Below, in pieces: positions 26,467-35,178 of a DNA stretch of 64,000 nt. The stretch comes from Pseudomonadota bacterium. Its GTDB lineage: Bacteria > Pseudomonadota > Alphaproteobacteria > UBA9655. The notes beneath the pieces are model-generated. The model worked only from the letters and a program-made list of their open reading frames with translations. It made no database searches and was not told the DNA's origin. Numbering within the stretch: the first letter of the stretch is position 1; the number at the start of each line of letters is the position of its first letter. The position numbers and the translations under genes are program-made. Where the stretch lies: the NCBI GenBank assembly GCA_018242065.1, contig JAFECQ010000014.1:1-64000 (forward strand), in the 5' to 3' direction.

Positions 26467-26838
26467 TTAGTTGTTGTTAGGAGGAGGGTTTGCGATGCAT
26501 GCGTTACAAGCAGGGCCGGGGCCGTCGTTACCACAAGGGTCAGCGCACGCTCTCCATGCTTGAACTAATTTTTCATTAACATGAAAGCCAGCATCATCAT
26601 TGCTATCACAGTCCTTACATTGAGAGGTATAGGATGCATAACAACATGCGTCAAAGGCTAGTTGTGAAGAGGAGCCATCAGAACATGTAGGATTAAAAAG
26701 CATACATGTAAGAGGATTACTTGTATTGCAATTCAAAGAGTTAAACACAACATGAGCAAAACATGTTGAACAACTTTCCTTTGTTGCCATTGCTGACAGG
26801 GGAGCAAGGAACATACAAAGAAGATATAATTTTTTCAT
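26467..26838 (-). CDS. small secreted Cys-rich protein
   Basis: The 123-residue protein has a signal peptide (MKKLYLLCMFLAPLSAMA) and a mature part with about 14 cysteines including 'ESCSTCFAHVVFNSLNC', 'DACCYASYTSQCKDC' and a tail 'CADPCGNDGPGPACNAC'. The Cys content suggests a disulfide-stabilised extracytoplasmic protein. The start at 26838 was chosen because GAGGA lies upstream; the ATG at 26853 leaves that signal inside the coding region. Family not recognised. Confidence 0.72.
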   Translation of the reverse strand: MKKLYLLCMFLAPLSAMATKESCSTCFAHVVFNSLNCNTSNPLTCMLFNPTCSDGSSSQLAFDACCYASYTSQCKDCDSNDDAGFHVNEKLVQAWRACADPCGNDGPGPACNACIANPPPNNN

Positions 26839-27068
26839 TCTAGAATTCCTCATTTTTATATTTATACCTTACATAGCAAGAGTTAATTGAATATTAAGAG
26901 AAGGTACCAAAAATTTTCGCCTTGCTTGTAAGAGATGGAATCTGTACAATTTTTATTGTATTATTTATTTTGTTTCATTGAGTCCGTGCAAGATATTAAT
27001 CTTATTTAAATTTTTTATAATAAATATTTTTTATTCTGTAAACAAATAATTAAAGGAATGAATTTAAT

Positions 27069-27449
27069 ATGATAAAAATTATAAATAATGTAGGAAAGTC
27101 GATGTTATTTATCTTAATAACATTTGCAGGCATTCATGAAGCATTTTCAGAAAGTTATACTTGTGGTTGCCTTGGTTTAAGGCATTGTTGGGATGATCAA
27201 TGTCAAAATTTATACAATACATCTTGTGATAACCTCACCGAGGCAGAAGAACAAAATGCTTTGCTTTCTTGTACACAAAATCAGTCATTAATGTGCTGCA
27301 CTGCAGGGCAATGGATGGGGATGTACGGATGTCCTGTGATGTGGACGACGCGCTACACTATGGGTGATCCCCAGGAATGTGGGCCAGGTACGCTATCAAA
27401 AACAGAAAAAGACTCTTCACAGGGTACAAAAACTATAAGAAAAAAATAA
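27069..27449 (+). CDS. small secreted Cys-rich protein
   Basis: The 126-residue protein has a hydrophobic N-terminus (about residues 10-27, ending EAFS) and ten mature cysteines ('YTCGCLGLRHCWDDQC', 'SLMCCTAGQWMGMYGC'), then a basic tail ending TKTIRKK. An AAAGGAA Shine-Dalgarno sequence lies 11 bases before the ATG. It is one of several unrelated small Cys-rich exported proteins in this window. No family recognised. Confidence 0.7.
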   Translation: MIKIINNVGKSMLFILITFAGIHEAFSESYTCGCLGLRHCWDDQCQNLYNTSCDNLTEAEEQNALLSCTQNQSLMCCTAGQWMGMYGCPVMWTTRYTMGDPQECGPGTLSKTEKDSSQGTKTIRKK

Positions 27450-27665
27450 GGAGAACGAGCCGGGTATCACGACAAGGCCTCTCTGTGACACTTGCGGCTA
27501 CGTCGTGGCGAGTGACTCTTGATTTTAAGTCTTTATTCTATCTGACCTAAAAGCGTAAGTTAGTCTTGACAGGAATATATGGAAAAGTGTAGTCAATGAC
27601 CATGCCTGGACGTTGTTTCCAGAAGTTTTTGCCGTAAATGGCTTATGAAGAAGTGAGAGAATCGC

Positions 27666-28151
27666 ATGTTTGCAATCATTAAAACCGGCGGGAAGCAATA
27701 TAAAGTAGCCGCAAATGATATTATTAAGGTCGAAAAACTGCTTGGTGCTTCGGGCGATACAATTGAATTTTCCGATGTCTTAATGATGGGACAAGGTGAT
27801 TCTGTTAAAGTTGGGGCGCCTCTTGTATCCAATGCAAAGGTCTGTGGTACTGTCTTGGATCAAATTCGTGATGATAAGGTAATCATCTTTAAAAAGAAAC
27901 GTCGCCATAACTATCGCCGTAAAAACGGCCATCGTCAGTATTTGACAGTTGTTCGCATTACGGATATTTTAGCTGACGGATCAAAAGCAAAGACTGCAAG
28001 TTCCAAGCCAGAAGTTGAAAAAGGGGCAGAGAAGAAAGTAGCGCCGAAATCTGAAGCAAAGCCGGCGGATAAAAAAACAGCGCCGAAAGCAGAAGTAAAA
28101 GCGCCTGCTAAAAAAGCCGCCCCTAAAACAAAGAAAACATCCAAAGAATAA
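27666..28151 (+). CDS. rplU: 50S ribosomal protein L21 with extended C-terminus
   Basis: The first 103 residues or so are L21 ('MFAIIKTGGKQYKVAANDII', 'FKKKRRHNYRRKNGHRQYLT'), a 23S rRNA-binding protein. The remaining 58 residues are a low-complexity Lys/Ala/Pro tail ('KKTAPKAEVKAPAKKAAPK'), making it longer than the usual L21; such tails occur in other alphaproteobacteria. TTGACA at 27566 with a poor -10 is a candidate promoter. It forms an operon with rpmA and probably obgE. Confidence 0.96.
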   Translation: MFAIIKTGGKQYKVAANDIIKVEKLLGASGDTIEFSDVLMMGQGDSVKVGAPLVSNAKVCGTVLDQIRDDKVIIFKKKRRHNYRRKNGHRQYLTVVRITDILADGSKAKTASSKPEVEKGAEKKVAPKSEAKPADKKTAPKAEVKAPAKKAAPKTKKTSKE

Positions 28152-28164
28152 GGAGACTTGAGAG

Positions 28165-28425
28165 ATGGCACAAAAGAAAGCCGGAGGAAGTTCTCGTAAC
28201 GGTCGTGATTCTGCAGGGCGTCGCCTAGGGGTCAAGAAATTTGGGGGTGAAGCAGTTATCCCTGGAAATATCATTATCCGTCAACGAGGTACCGAATATT
28301 ACCCTGGTAAATTTGTTGGTATGGGGCGTGATCATACTCTTTTTGCTCTTGCTGAAGGACATGTACAATTTGCACATAAGTCTAATGGGCGCGTCTTTGT
28401 CTCGATTGTGACAAGCGGCCAATAG
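28165..28425 (+). CDS. rpmA: 50S ribosomal protein L27
   Basis: The 86-residue L27 starts '[20 protein letters not shown]', the N-terminal tail that reaches the peptidyl-transferase centre, and has '[15 protein letters not shown]'. It starts 13 bases after rplU with an AAGGAG Shine-Dalgarno sequence. A terminator-like hairpin separates it from obgE. Confidence 0.98.
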   Translation: MAQKKAGGSSRNGRDSAGRRLGVKKFGGEAVIPGNIIIRQRGTEYYPGKFVGMGRDHTLFALAEGHVQFAHKSNGRVFVSIVTSGQ

Positions 28426-28446
28426 GTACGGTGTGTTGTTATCTTA

Positions 28447-28475
28447 AAAGGGGAAGGGATACCTTCCCTTTTTTT
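28447..28475 (+). terminator. terminator after rpmA
   Basis: GGGAAGG (28451-28457), loop GATA and CCTTCCC (28462-28468) are followed by seven Ts. It may attenuate rather than abolish read-through into obgE, which starts 17 bases later. Confidence 0.75.
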
Positions 28476-28491
28476 ATGTGAAAGAATTCCT

Positions 28492-29484
28492 ATGAAATTT
28501 TTAGATGAAGCCAAGATATTTCTGAAAAGTGGTGATGGTGGCTCAGGTTGTGTGGCGTTTCGTCGAGAAAAATTTATTGAATTTGGCGGGCCCGATGGTG
28601 GGAATGGTGGGCGAGGGGGCGATATTGTCTTTGAGGCGGTTTCAAACTTAAATACATTAATTGACTTCCGCTATCATCAACATTTTAAAGCCGCGAAAGG
28701 CAGTGATGGTATGGGAAGTAGCCGTACGGGAGCTGCAGGAAAAGAACTTCTTATTAAAGTACCCGTCGGAACTCAAATCCTTGCTGAAGATAAAGAAACG
28801 CTTCTTGCTGACTTTACACAAGAAGGCCAGCGGCTTGTCTTCTTGAAAGGTGGGGATGGAGGCTTTGGAAATGAGCACTTTAAATCATCCACGAATAGAG
28901 CTCCACGGAAGTCGATTCCTGGTTGGCCTGGTGAAGAAATGTGGGTTTGGTTACGTCTTAAGCTTATTGCAGATGTAGGATTAGTCGGACTACCAAATGC
29001 AGGGAAGTCAACCTTCCTATCTATCGTTTCTCGTGCAAAGCCAAAAATTGCGGATTATCCTTTTACGACGCTTGTTCCTAATCTAGGCGTTGTTTACGTT
29101 CATGAGAAAGAATTTGTCATGGCCGACGTCCCTGGACTCATTGAAGGCGCTCATGAAGGAGTAGGGCTCGGTACGCGTTTTTTGGGACATGTAGAACGCT
29201 GTAAAGCTATCTTACATCTGATTGATGGGACACTTGAGGATGTCGTGGAAGCCTATCAAACCGTTCGTCATGAATTGGAATGCTATGGCCAGGGGCTTGC
29301 AGAAAAGCCACAGATTATTGCCCTAAATAAGTGTGATGCGTTAACAAAAGAAGCAATTGTTGATAAGTGCAAAGTTTTGAAAAAAGTTTCGGGAAGTGAA
29401 GTGCTGACGTTATCATCGATCAGTCGTCAAGGTGTTCCACAAGTTTTAGAGACTTTGCTGAAGTATATTCTTTTTGATGCATAA
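28492..29484 (+). CDS. obgE: GTPase Obg
   Basis: The 330-residue GTPase has the glycine-rich Obg domain (1-157, '[20 protein letters not shown]', '[13 protein letters not shown]') and G motifs 'GLPNAGKST' (G1), '[12 protein letters not shown]' (G3) and 'ALNKCD' (G4). Obg acts in late 50S assembly and stress/cell-cycle control. No extra C-terminal extension is present. Third gene of the rplU-rpmA-obgE group. Confidence 0.98.
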   Translation: MKFLDEAKIFLKSGDGGSGCVAFRREKFIEFGGPDGGNGGRGGDIVFEAVSNLNTLIDFRYHQHFKAAKGSDGMGSSRTGAAGKELLIKVPVGTQILAEDKETLLADFTQEGQRLVFLKGGDGGFGNEHFKSSTNRAPRKSIPGWPGEEMWVWLRLKLIADVGLVGLPNAGKSTFLSIVSRAKPKIADYPFTTLVPNLGVVYVHEKEFVMADVPGLIEGAHEGVGLGTRFLGHVERCKAILHLIDGTLEDVVEAYQTVRHELECYGQGLAEKPQIIALNKCDALTKEAIVDKCKVLKKVSGSEVLTLSSISRQGVPQVLETLLKYILFDA

Positions 29485-29545
29485 CTTTGGCGCGCGACTT
29501 CAAGTAGTTCATGACTCCTTTTTTGCAAAAAAAGTGTCTCCTTCC

Positions 29546-29575
29546 TTGACAAATTTAATGTATAAACTATATAAA
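29546..29575 (+). promoter_or_regulatory. strong promoter of the QNYP-repeat protein
   Basis: TTGACA (29546-29551), an 18-base spacer and TATAAA (29570-29575) lie 36 bases before the start codon. The sequence into the -10 (ACTATATAAA) is the same as in the promoter at 46544-46573, which drives the other QNYP-domain gene. Confidence 0.6.
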
Positions 29576-29611
29576 TAGTGTATTGCCGCCTATAATATTA
29601 AAGGGATTATT

Positions 29612-32600
29612 ATGAAAAAACATTTTGCAAGTTTATTATTTTTACTTTCAAGTGCTGCTTTGGTTAGCTCTCCAGCACTCAGTATGTCGAAAGATGACTG
29701 TAAGGATGACTTTAAGGATAGCTTTGTCAGAAGTAAACTTTCGTCCAGTTCCGATGATTCAGAGGAGTACTCTTCTGATGACTCAGGGTCCTTCTCGGGG
29801 GACGATACACCAGTTGCAGTTAGTCCGCTGGATGAATTAGAGGAGTTTTTAAGTAAGCAAAACTATCCGCGAGCTTTACGTGCTATGAAAAAGGAAGGCA
29901 ATAAGGCTTCTGATAAAGAGATTGTAGCATTTCTTCTTACGAGCAACGGTTTTACAGGATGGTCGATGTTATCGCCTGAAGAGAGGGCGAGTGTGGTTGG
30001 TAGAATTGCGTACGAAGCAGATAGAGATGAGCTTGAGGAGTTTCTCAATAAGCAAAACTATCCACGGGCACTTCGTTCCATGAGGGAATCAGGAAATACG
30101 GCTTCTAATGAAGAGATTGTAGCATTTCTTCTTACGAGCAATGGTTATGCAAAATGGCCTGTTCTGTCTTTAGACAAGCGTGATTGGGTTGTTGAGAGAA
30201 TCACAAGAGAAGAAGAAGTTGATCATATAAGAGGGTTTCTAAGTGGACAAGATTTCCCCCGCGCTTTTCGTTCTATGAAGGAATCAGGGAATACAGCTTC
30301 TGATGAAGAGATTGCAAAATACCTGATTGCGAGCAATGGGTACAAAAGATGGGAATCGCTGGAAGAGGATTCCCGTCGTATGGCTTTCGAACATATTATA
30401 TGGGGAGAAGACATAAAAGAGCTTCAAGAATTGCTAAGGGCACGAGATTTTTCAAGCGCGTTTCGTTCTATGAGGGAAGGGAATAAGGCTTCTGATGGAG
30501 AGATTGTAGAATTTCTTCTTACGAGCAACGGTTACACAAAGTGGGACCGCCTGCGAGAAGATGTTAAAAGCGCGGTTGTTAATTCAATTACAGGCGAAGA
30601 CCCAGTGCAATCGCTCTATTTATTTGATGACAGAGTTGCTTTTTGGAAAGCCTATAATTTGCTCAAAGCATCTAAAGCCTTGCCTTTAGATGAGGGCGTT
30701 GTAAGGTTGATTCTCGAGCAGAGGGGATTTAAGTTTTGGGATAAACTTCCACTTGATATTTGTCCTGTGTTAGTTTCTTATTTGGTTAGAGGATTTGTTT
30801 TTCCGTTTCCTCAAGCTGATATTCAATCTGTACTGGACGAAGAACGCGCTGTTGTTGCTCGCAAGCTAGAAAAGCTTACTGAAGGTATGGCGCCTAGGAC
30901 ATTAAGGGGAGTGATTGATGTAGCCTCCCAAATAGAGGAGAAAGATATAGAGCCTCGTGTAGCTTCAATTGTAAAGTACATGGGCGTTTTATTGCCACCA
31001 GATGTGGAAGAGTATGAACGTGCGAATAGAATCGAGGATTTGTTGGGCTGTGACCCAGCTCTTATTGAAATTCTAGCTCAAAATAAAAGTATGTTTTTGC
31101 CTGAAGGGTTATCTGTCTGGGAGAATCGCCAGAAAGTTAAACTTCTAAGTGGAGGTGACATACAGAGAGTTCAAGCCATTGTGCAACATAAAGATGCTTT
31201 TATTACACCAGAGATGGATAGTTGGGATATTGTTTCGGTTGTTGAGACGCTTATGCGGGGTGATGCAGGTCAGATAAAAACGGCTGCATTAGGTGCTAAA
31301 TTGATGCCATCAACTAGTTATGGATACCTTGACTTCTTGGCATTGCTTTTGGAATGTGATGTAGCACGTGTGCAGTTTGTTGTTCAAAATGCAAATATAT
31401 TTTCTGCAGATTTTGACATTCTAGCAATTTTTCAACAAGATATGGCTAAGCTTCAAGCGCTTGTTGAAGCAGTGAAAACACTTATTCCAGAAGATATGGA
31501 TCAGTATTACCGTCGAGGTCTCAAAAACGCTTTTGTTAGAAGCGATGCAGCTACACTGCAAATCCTCATTAAGAACAAAGAGGTGTTCTTTCCTGAAGGA
31601 GTGGATCCAGACAATCGTGAGTACATGACTCGTCTCGTTATGAACGCAGGCGTCGTGCGTACTCAAACTTTGGTACAACAAAAAGATGTTCTTTTTACAG
31701 ACACAATGGATAAAAATACTCGCTCTAGAATAGTTTTCAACATTCTTTCTTCTGAGGTTAGTGCTGATGGTATTGGTCTGATCGGTGCTGTTCTTACGAT
31801 GCATGGGGCAACTCTTTTTCCAGTTGATTTGGATAATGAAGACCGAGCTCAAATCATCGAAGCTGCATTTAGGTGCGATGCAGTAGAGCTTGATAACCGT
31901 GTAACTGTCATTGAAGCTAAAGCGCCAGTGCTCCTTAAGGATATGAAGGGCAGAGATTATGCTGAGGTTCTTATAAACGCGCTTGGCGTTGAGGCAGGGG
32001 AGATAGGTGCTCGTGCAGAGGCTATTCGCCGAAATGAAATAGCATACTTTACCGGAATAGAGAAGGAAAATGTAGGAAGGCTTACCGCCGTTCTTTTAAA
32101 CGCTGATGCACCCCGAATTGATGGGCTTGCACCAAGTCTAAAGGTACTTTTACAGAACATAAGAGATAGTGAATCACGTGTTCGTGGGATTGGCCCTCTC
32201 TTGAAGGCGGAACCAGATAGAGTTCTAGCCTTAATCAAGCATAAAGACATGCTTTTAAAGGACGTGAGTGACTGGCAATTGAATAGGATCTTAGAAACAG
32301 CTCTTAAATTAAGTGTTGAGGAGCTTGATTCCCGTATTCATGCTATAACAAACTTGCTTTTGCCAGGAAATTTATCTGCAAGATTACTTGGTAGAGCATT
32401 AGATGATCTACGTAGGTATGATCTTCCAGCGTTATTAGGGAAGAGTGTTGAAGAGATCGAGGCTTTGGAAGCAGCCATTGGAAGAAATGTACCTACCTTT
32501 ATGAGTGCGCATTTTGCTAAGAGTCTGGTAGGCACCTATGATGCTTATGCTATTCTCCGAAATTTAATTGCAGTTCCTGCAAACGAAATTGATTCTCGAG

Positions 32601-32821
32601 GGGAGGGTATTAATCATTACGCAAATGTTCTCTTTCCTCCAGAAATCAACGACGATGCTAATCGAGCTGAGATTATGGCAGCTGTGATCAAGGTTAAAAG
32701 AGATCAGCTTGATAAAGGTATCGCTAAGATTGCTGCAGTATATGCGACTGTTGATGGTAAAGCAGACAGCAGAGCCCGAGCTCAAGTTATTATTAATAAC
32801 CTTCCCGGCCGTTATTATTAA
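29612..32821 (+). CDS. secreted giant protein with QNYP repeats and a helical solenoid
   Basis: The 1069-residue protein has a signal peptide (1-24), an acidic/Ser-rich linker (25-72) and four tandem repeats of about 63 residues (about 74-137, 138-200, 201-266, 267-330). Each has the pattern 'FLxxQNYPRAxRSMR', 'ASDEEIVAFLLTSNGY' and 'KW..L'; a fifth diverged copy is at 331-395. The rest (about 440-1060) is a series of helical repeats of about 45-50 residues with recurring 'LFPxxMD' and 'xxCDxARVQ' elements. No catalytic motif is seen. It is probably an exported scaffold or host-interaction protein; that role is inferred. The same repeat occurs once in the UIM-HAD protein at 46664. Confidence 0.85.
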   Translation: MKKHFASLLFLLSSAALVSSPALSMSKDDCKDDFKDSFVRSKLSSSSDDSEEYSSDDSGSFSGDDTPVAVSPLDELEEFLSKQNYPRALRAMKKEGNKASDKEIVAFLLTSNGFTGWSMLSPEERASVVGRIAYEADRDELEEFLNKQNYPRALRSMRESGNTASNEEIVAFLLTSNGYAKWPVLSLDKRDWVVERITREEEVDHIRGFLSGQDFPRAFRSMKESGNTASDEEIAKYLIASNGYKRWESLEEDSRRMAFEHIIWGEDIKELQELLRARDFSSAFRSMREGNKASDGEIVEFLLTSNGYTKWDRLREDVKSAVVNSITGEDPVQSLYLFDDRVAFWKAYNLLKASKALPLDEGVVRLILEQRGFKFWDKLPLDICPVLVSYLVRGFVFPFPQADIQSVLDEERAVVARKLEKLTEGMAPRTLRGVIDVASQIEEKDIEPRVASIVKYMGVLLPPDVEEYERANRIEDLLGCDPALIEILAQNKSMFLPEGLSVWENRQKVKLLSGGDIQRVQAIVQHKDAFITPEMDSWDIVSVVETLMRGDAGQIKTAALGAKLMPSTSYGYLDFLALLLECDVARVQFVVQNANIFSADFDILAIFQQDMAKLQALVEAVKTLIPEDMDQYYRRGLKNAFVRSDAATLQILIKNKEVFFPEGVDPDNREYMTRLVMNAGVVRTQTLVQQKDVLFTDTMDKNTRSRIVFNILSSEVSADGIGLIGAVLTMHGATLFPVDLDNEDRAQIIEAAFRCDAVELDNRVTVIEAKAPVLLKDMKGRDYAEVLINALGVEAGEIGARAEAIRRNEIAYFTGIEKENVGRLTAVLLNADAPRIDGLAPSLKVLLQNIRDSESRVRGIGPLLKAEPDRVLALIKHKDMLLKDVSDWQLNRILETALKLSVEELDSRIHAITNLLLPGNLSARLLGRALDDLRRYDLPALLGKSVEEIEALEAAIGRNVPTFMSAHFAKSLVGTYDAYAILRNLIAVPANEIDSRGEGINHYANVLFPPEINDDANRAEIMAAVIKVKRDQLDKGIAKIAAVYATVDGKADSRARAQVIINNLPGRYY

Positions 32822-32828
32822 TGAGATG

Positions 32829-32923
32829 AACGCCGCTTTTTTGTGATGAGAGGCGGCGTTTGCCGGTACTGTTAAGAAATAGCTTTCCTAAAGAACCCTG
32901 TGGATTTATCCGTGGGGTTTTTT
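32829..32923 (+). terminator. two hairpins, the second a likely intrinsic terminator
   Basis: AACGCCGC (32829-32836) pairs with GCGGCGTT (32853-32860) without a T run. Then AACCCTGTGGAT...ATCCGTGGGGTT with TTTTTT (32894-32923) makes a standard terminator after the QNYP-repeat gene. Confidence 0.7.
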
Positions 32924-32992
32924 ATTAACCTTTATATAACTCTTATATGTCTATAAAATGAAGGATATTTATTTGCAGGGAGAGAAGAAAAC

Positions 32993-33841
32993 ATGCTGGC
33001 TCAATTTATTTATAATTTAAATCCTGTCATGCTTGCACTTCTTGTTCTTGCAGGAACCCTTAGTGCTTCTTTGCTCTGCGTTCTGTTTTGTAGGTATTTT
33101 ATAAAAATTGCTTATTCAGAGGACGCTGAATTTAAAATAGAAACCTACAGTGATGCTTTTGGCATTGCATTTGCTATCCTCTTAGGTCTTATCATTGTTT
33201 CTGCTTGGACTTCTTATGATCAAACAGATGACTATGTGAGGAGTGAAGTGAATTATTTAAATGATCTTTATCGATTGTCAAATTACTTTAACGATTCGGA
33301 AAAAGCTGAGCTACAACAAAATCTTAAAAAATATGTTTCTCACGTTATAGAGGAAGAATGGCCTCTTCTTCCTCAAGGAAAGTATAGTAAATTGGCGGAT
33401 ACAATTCTTTTTCACAACTTTGACATTTTGTATCGACATGGAATAACAGATAAATTAGATGAGTTTGTTCATTCAGAAGTGAATAAAATTGCAACCCATC
33501 TGACTGAGAAAAGGCGATCACGTATTTTAAATGCGCATTCGTCTTTAACACCGATCATGTGGATTATCTTAATTTCTTGTAATCTCATTGCTTTTTTTAT
33601 TCTTGCTTTGGCTGCGCAAGGCCCGATCACTTTTCACGGACTATTACAAAGTTTGTATGCTTTAGGTATTGGTCTTATGCTATTACTAGTTATTATTCTT
33701 GATCGTCCATTTTATTATGGTGTTTATTATGGAGGAGGAATATCTTCTGAACATTTTGAGAGTTTGCTACATGATTGGAACGAGAAAGAAGACAAAAAAG
33801 CCCTTCAGTCTGGTGTAGACCGCCATCCCGAAGCGTTGTAG
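32993..33841 (+). CDS. DUF4239 membrane protein (bestrophin-like)
   Basis: The 282-residue protein has four membrane segments (about 10-35, 55-77, 186-206, 215-236) with a long helical loop between the second and third. The 'SDAFGIAFAILLGLIIVSAW' segment followed by 'VRSEVNYLNDLYRLS' is typical of DUF4239. The family has been likened to bestrophin channels but has no proven function. An AGGGAGAGAAG Shine-Dalgarno region precedes the ATG. The IS481-like element begins 48 bases downstream. Confidence 0.8.
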   Translation: MLAQFIYNLNPVMLALLVLAGTLSASLLCVLFCRYFIKIAYSEDAEFKIETYSDAFGIAFAILLGLIIVSAWTSYDQTDDYVRSEVNYLNDLYRLSNYFNDSEKAELQQNLKKYVSHVIEEEWPLLPQGKYSKLADTILFHNFDILYRHGITDKLDEFVHSEVNKIATHLTEKRRSRILNAHSSLTPIMWIILISCNLIAFFILALAAQGPITFHGLLQSLYALGIGLMLLLVIILDRPFYYGVYYGGGISSEHFESLLHDWNEKEDKKALQSGVDRHPEAL

Positions 33842-33924
33842 ATGATGAAGATCCTGAATAAATGGTATACATTTTGTTCACAGAACCTTGAATAAGTTCA
33901 GAAACAAATGAGACGAAATAGGAT

Positions 33925-33998
33925 TTGTTGTAGAGGTCTGTGAATTGGTGAGTAACGCGTAGCGTTAGCTCTAATTTACAGACCCTTCTCTGCAACAA
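33925..33998 (+). promoter_or_regulatory. long hairpin inside the IS leader
   Basis: TTGTTGTAGAGGTCTGTGAA on the left pairs, with small bulges, with the run ending ACAGACCCTTCTCTGCAACA; CTAACG-type bases close a small loop at TAACGCGTAGCGTTA. The foldback of about 72 bases lies between the left IS end and the transposase. It could block read-through from outside promoters. Confidence 0.55.
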
Positions 33999-33999
33999 A

Positions 34000-34050
34000 A
34001 AAGGCCTCTAGGATAGGAATGTTCAAAACCCTAATCCAAAGGAGGCCTTT
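34000..34050 (+). promoter_or_regulatory. hairpin sequestering the transposase ribosome-binding site
   Basis: AAAGGCCTC (34000-34008) is perfectly complementary to GAGGCCTTT (34042-34050), which directly abuts the ATG at 34051 and includes half of the AAAGGAGG Shine-Dalgarno sequence (34038-34045). Transcripts carrying both arms would hide the start, a known kind of transposase control. Confidence 0.6.
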
Positions 34051-35058
34051 ATGCAGATCATAGGATTGCACAAGAATATTTATAAACTTTCTTCTTATTC
34101 TTTGTCACAAGAAAAACTCGAACTTCATCGAAAAAAATATGAAAAGCCAACCAGAAACTGGGAGAGATTAAAATCTGAAAGAGTCACAGACCAGACCTGC
34201 CAAGAGATTTCTGGAATTAGCAAAGCGACATATTATCGTTACAAAAAACACTTAGATCAACTTGCAAAAGGGATCCTCCCTCCTTCAAAAAGGCCTACAT
34301 CTGTTCGAAAACCTCAATGGGGAGAATCTGAAAAGCAGCTTGTCTTGAAACTTCGCAGAGAAAATCCCACTTACGGAAAAGCCAAAATCGCTGTTATTTT
34401 AAGGCGTGATCATGGCCTTACTTTAAGTGAGAGCACAGTTGGGCGAATTCTTAAATATCTCCTGCATAAAGGCCTGATTCAAAAATCTCTCTCAGCGCCT
34501 CGCCAGAAAAGAAAAAGAAGATTTAAAGGCCATGCTCAGCCTTGGAAGTATGGCATGAAAATTACAAAGCCAGGCCAAATGGTTCAAATTGATCACATGA
34601 CCATTTCTAAAAATGCTTTCTTGGCTAAGCATTTCCAAGCTTGGGATCCTATATCCAAGTTTATTCATGCTGGACTTTATTCCAATGCTAAAAGTCGAAC
34701 AGCTAGAAAATTCTTAGAGGAGTTGATTCAAAAAGCTCCTTTTACAATTGAATCAATACAAGTTGATGGAGGATCGGAGTTTATGAAAGAATTTGAAGAA
34801 GCTTGCTCTGAGCTTGGAATCTTACTCTTTGTTCTCCCTCCAAAGCGTCCTCAATATAATGGTGGCGTTGAAAGAGGAAATCGGACCTTTAGAGAGGAAT
34901 TTTATGCTCGAAAAGATATTCCTTTTGAGTCTGTCTATTCTCTTCGCTCTTATCTCTCTAAATCTCTTGAGAAATATAATTCTTATAGGCCTCATTTTAG
35001 TTTGAAAGGGCTCACTCCTTTGCAGTATATTTACGACTCCTATCCATTGGCCGCTTGA
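34051..35058 (+). CDS. IS481-like DDE transposase
   Basis: The 335-residue transposase has an N-terminal helix-turn-helix ('TCQEISGISKATYYRYKKHL'), a basic linker and an rve/RNase H-like core. The DDE triad is in 'MVQIDHMTI' (Asp about 179), 'IQVDGGSEFM' (Asp about 239) and 'NGGVERGNRTFREEF' (Glu about 275). The C-terminal 'YNSYRPHFSLKGLTPLQYI' is typical of IS3/IS481 enzymes. One ORF without programmed frameshift favours IS481. The frame is intact. Confidence 0.92.
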   Translation: MQIIGLHKNIYKLSSYSLSQEKLELHRKKYEKPTRNWERLKSERVTDQTCQEISGISKATYYRYKKHLDQLAKGILPPSKRPTSVRKPQWGESEKQLVLKLRRENPTYGKAKIAVILRRDHGLTLSESTVGRILKYLLHKGLIQKSLSAPRQKRKRRFKGHAQPWKYGMKITKPGQMVQIDHMTISKNAFLAKHFQAWDPISKFIHAGLYSNAKSRTARKFLEELIQKAPFTIESIQVDGGSEFMKEFEEACSELGILLFVLPPKRPQYNGGVERGNRTFREEFYARKDIPFESVYSLRSYLSKSLEKYNSYRPHFSLKGLTPLQYIYDSYPLAA

Positions 35059-35178
35059 GTCTCACATCTACTGAACTTATACAACCTAGAGTTTTTTTCT
35101 TGCTAATTGGCTAATTCTGGCTTAAGTATTGGGAGCGGTGTAAATGCCAACTGGAAACTCTAACATCGCGAGCGCATC

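Larger units (their letters stand above)
33889..35083 (+). mobile_element. complete IS481-like insertion sequence with 4-bp target duplication
   Basis: The 1195-bp element has terminal inverted repeats TGAATAAGTTCAG (33889) and the complement of the right end TGTATAAGTTCAG (ending 35083). Similarity continues to TGAGAC about 25 bases in. ACCT flanks both sides (33885-33888 and 35084-35087) as a target-site duplication. It carries one transposase gene. The intact ends and duplication indicate a fairly recent insertion between the DUF4239 gene and glnA. Confidence 0.85.

Noticed and set aside
34051-35058. Considered as a phage integrase or part of a larger composite transposon
   Set aside because: The triad, terminal repeats and 4-bp duplication explain it as a single IS; no second copy brackets cargo within the window apart from the end at bases 1-24, which is 34 kb away with housekeeping genes between.
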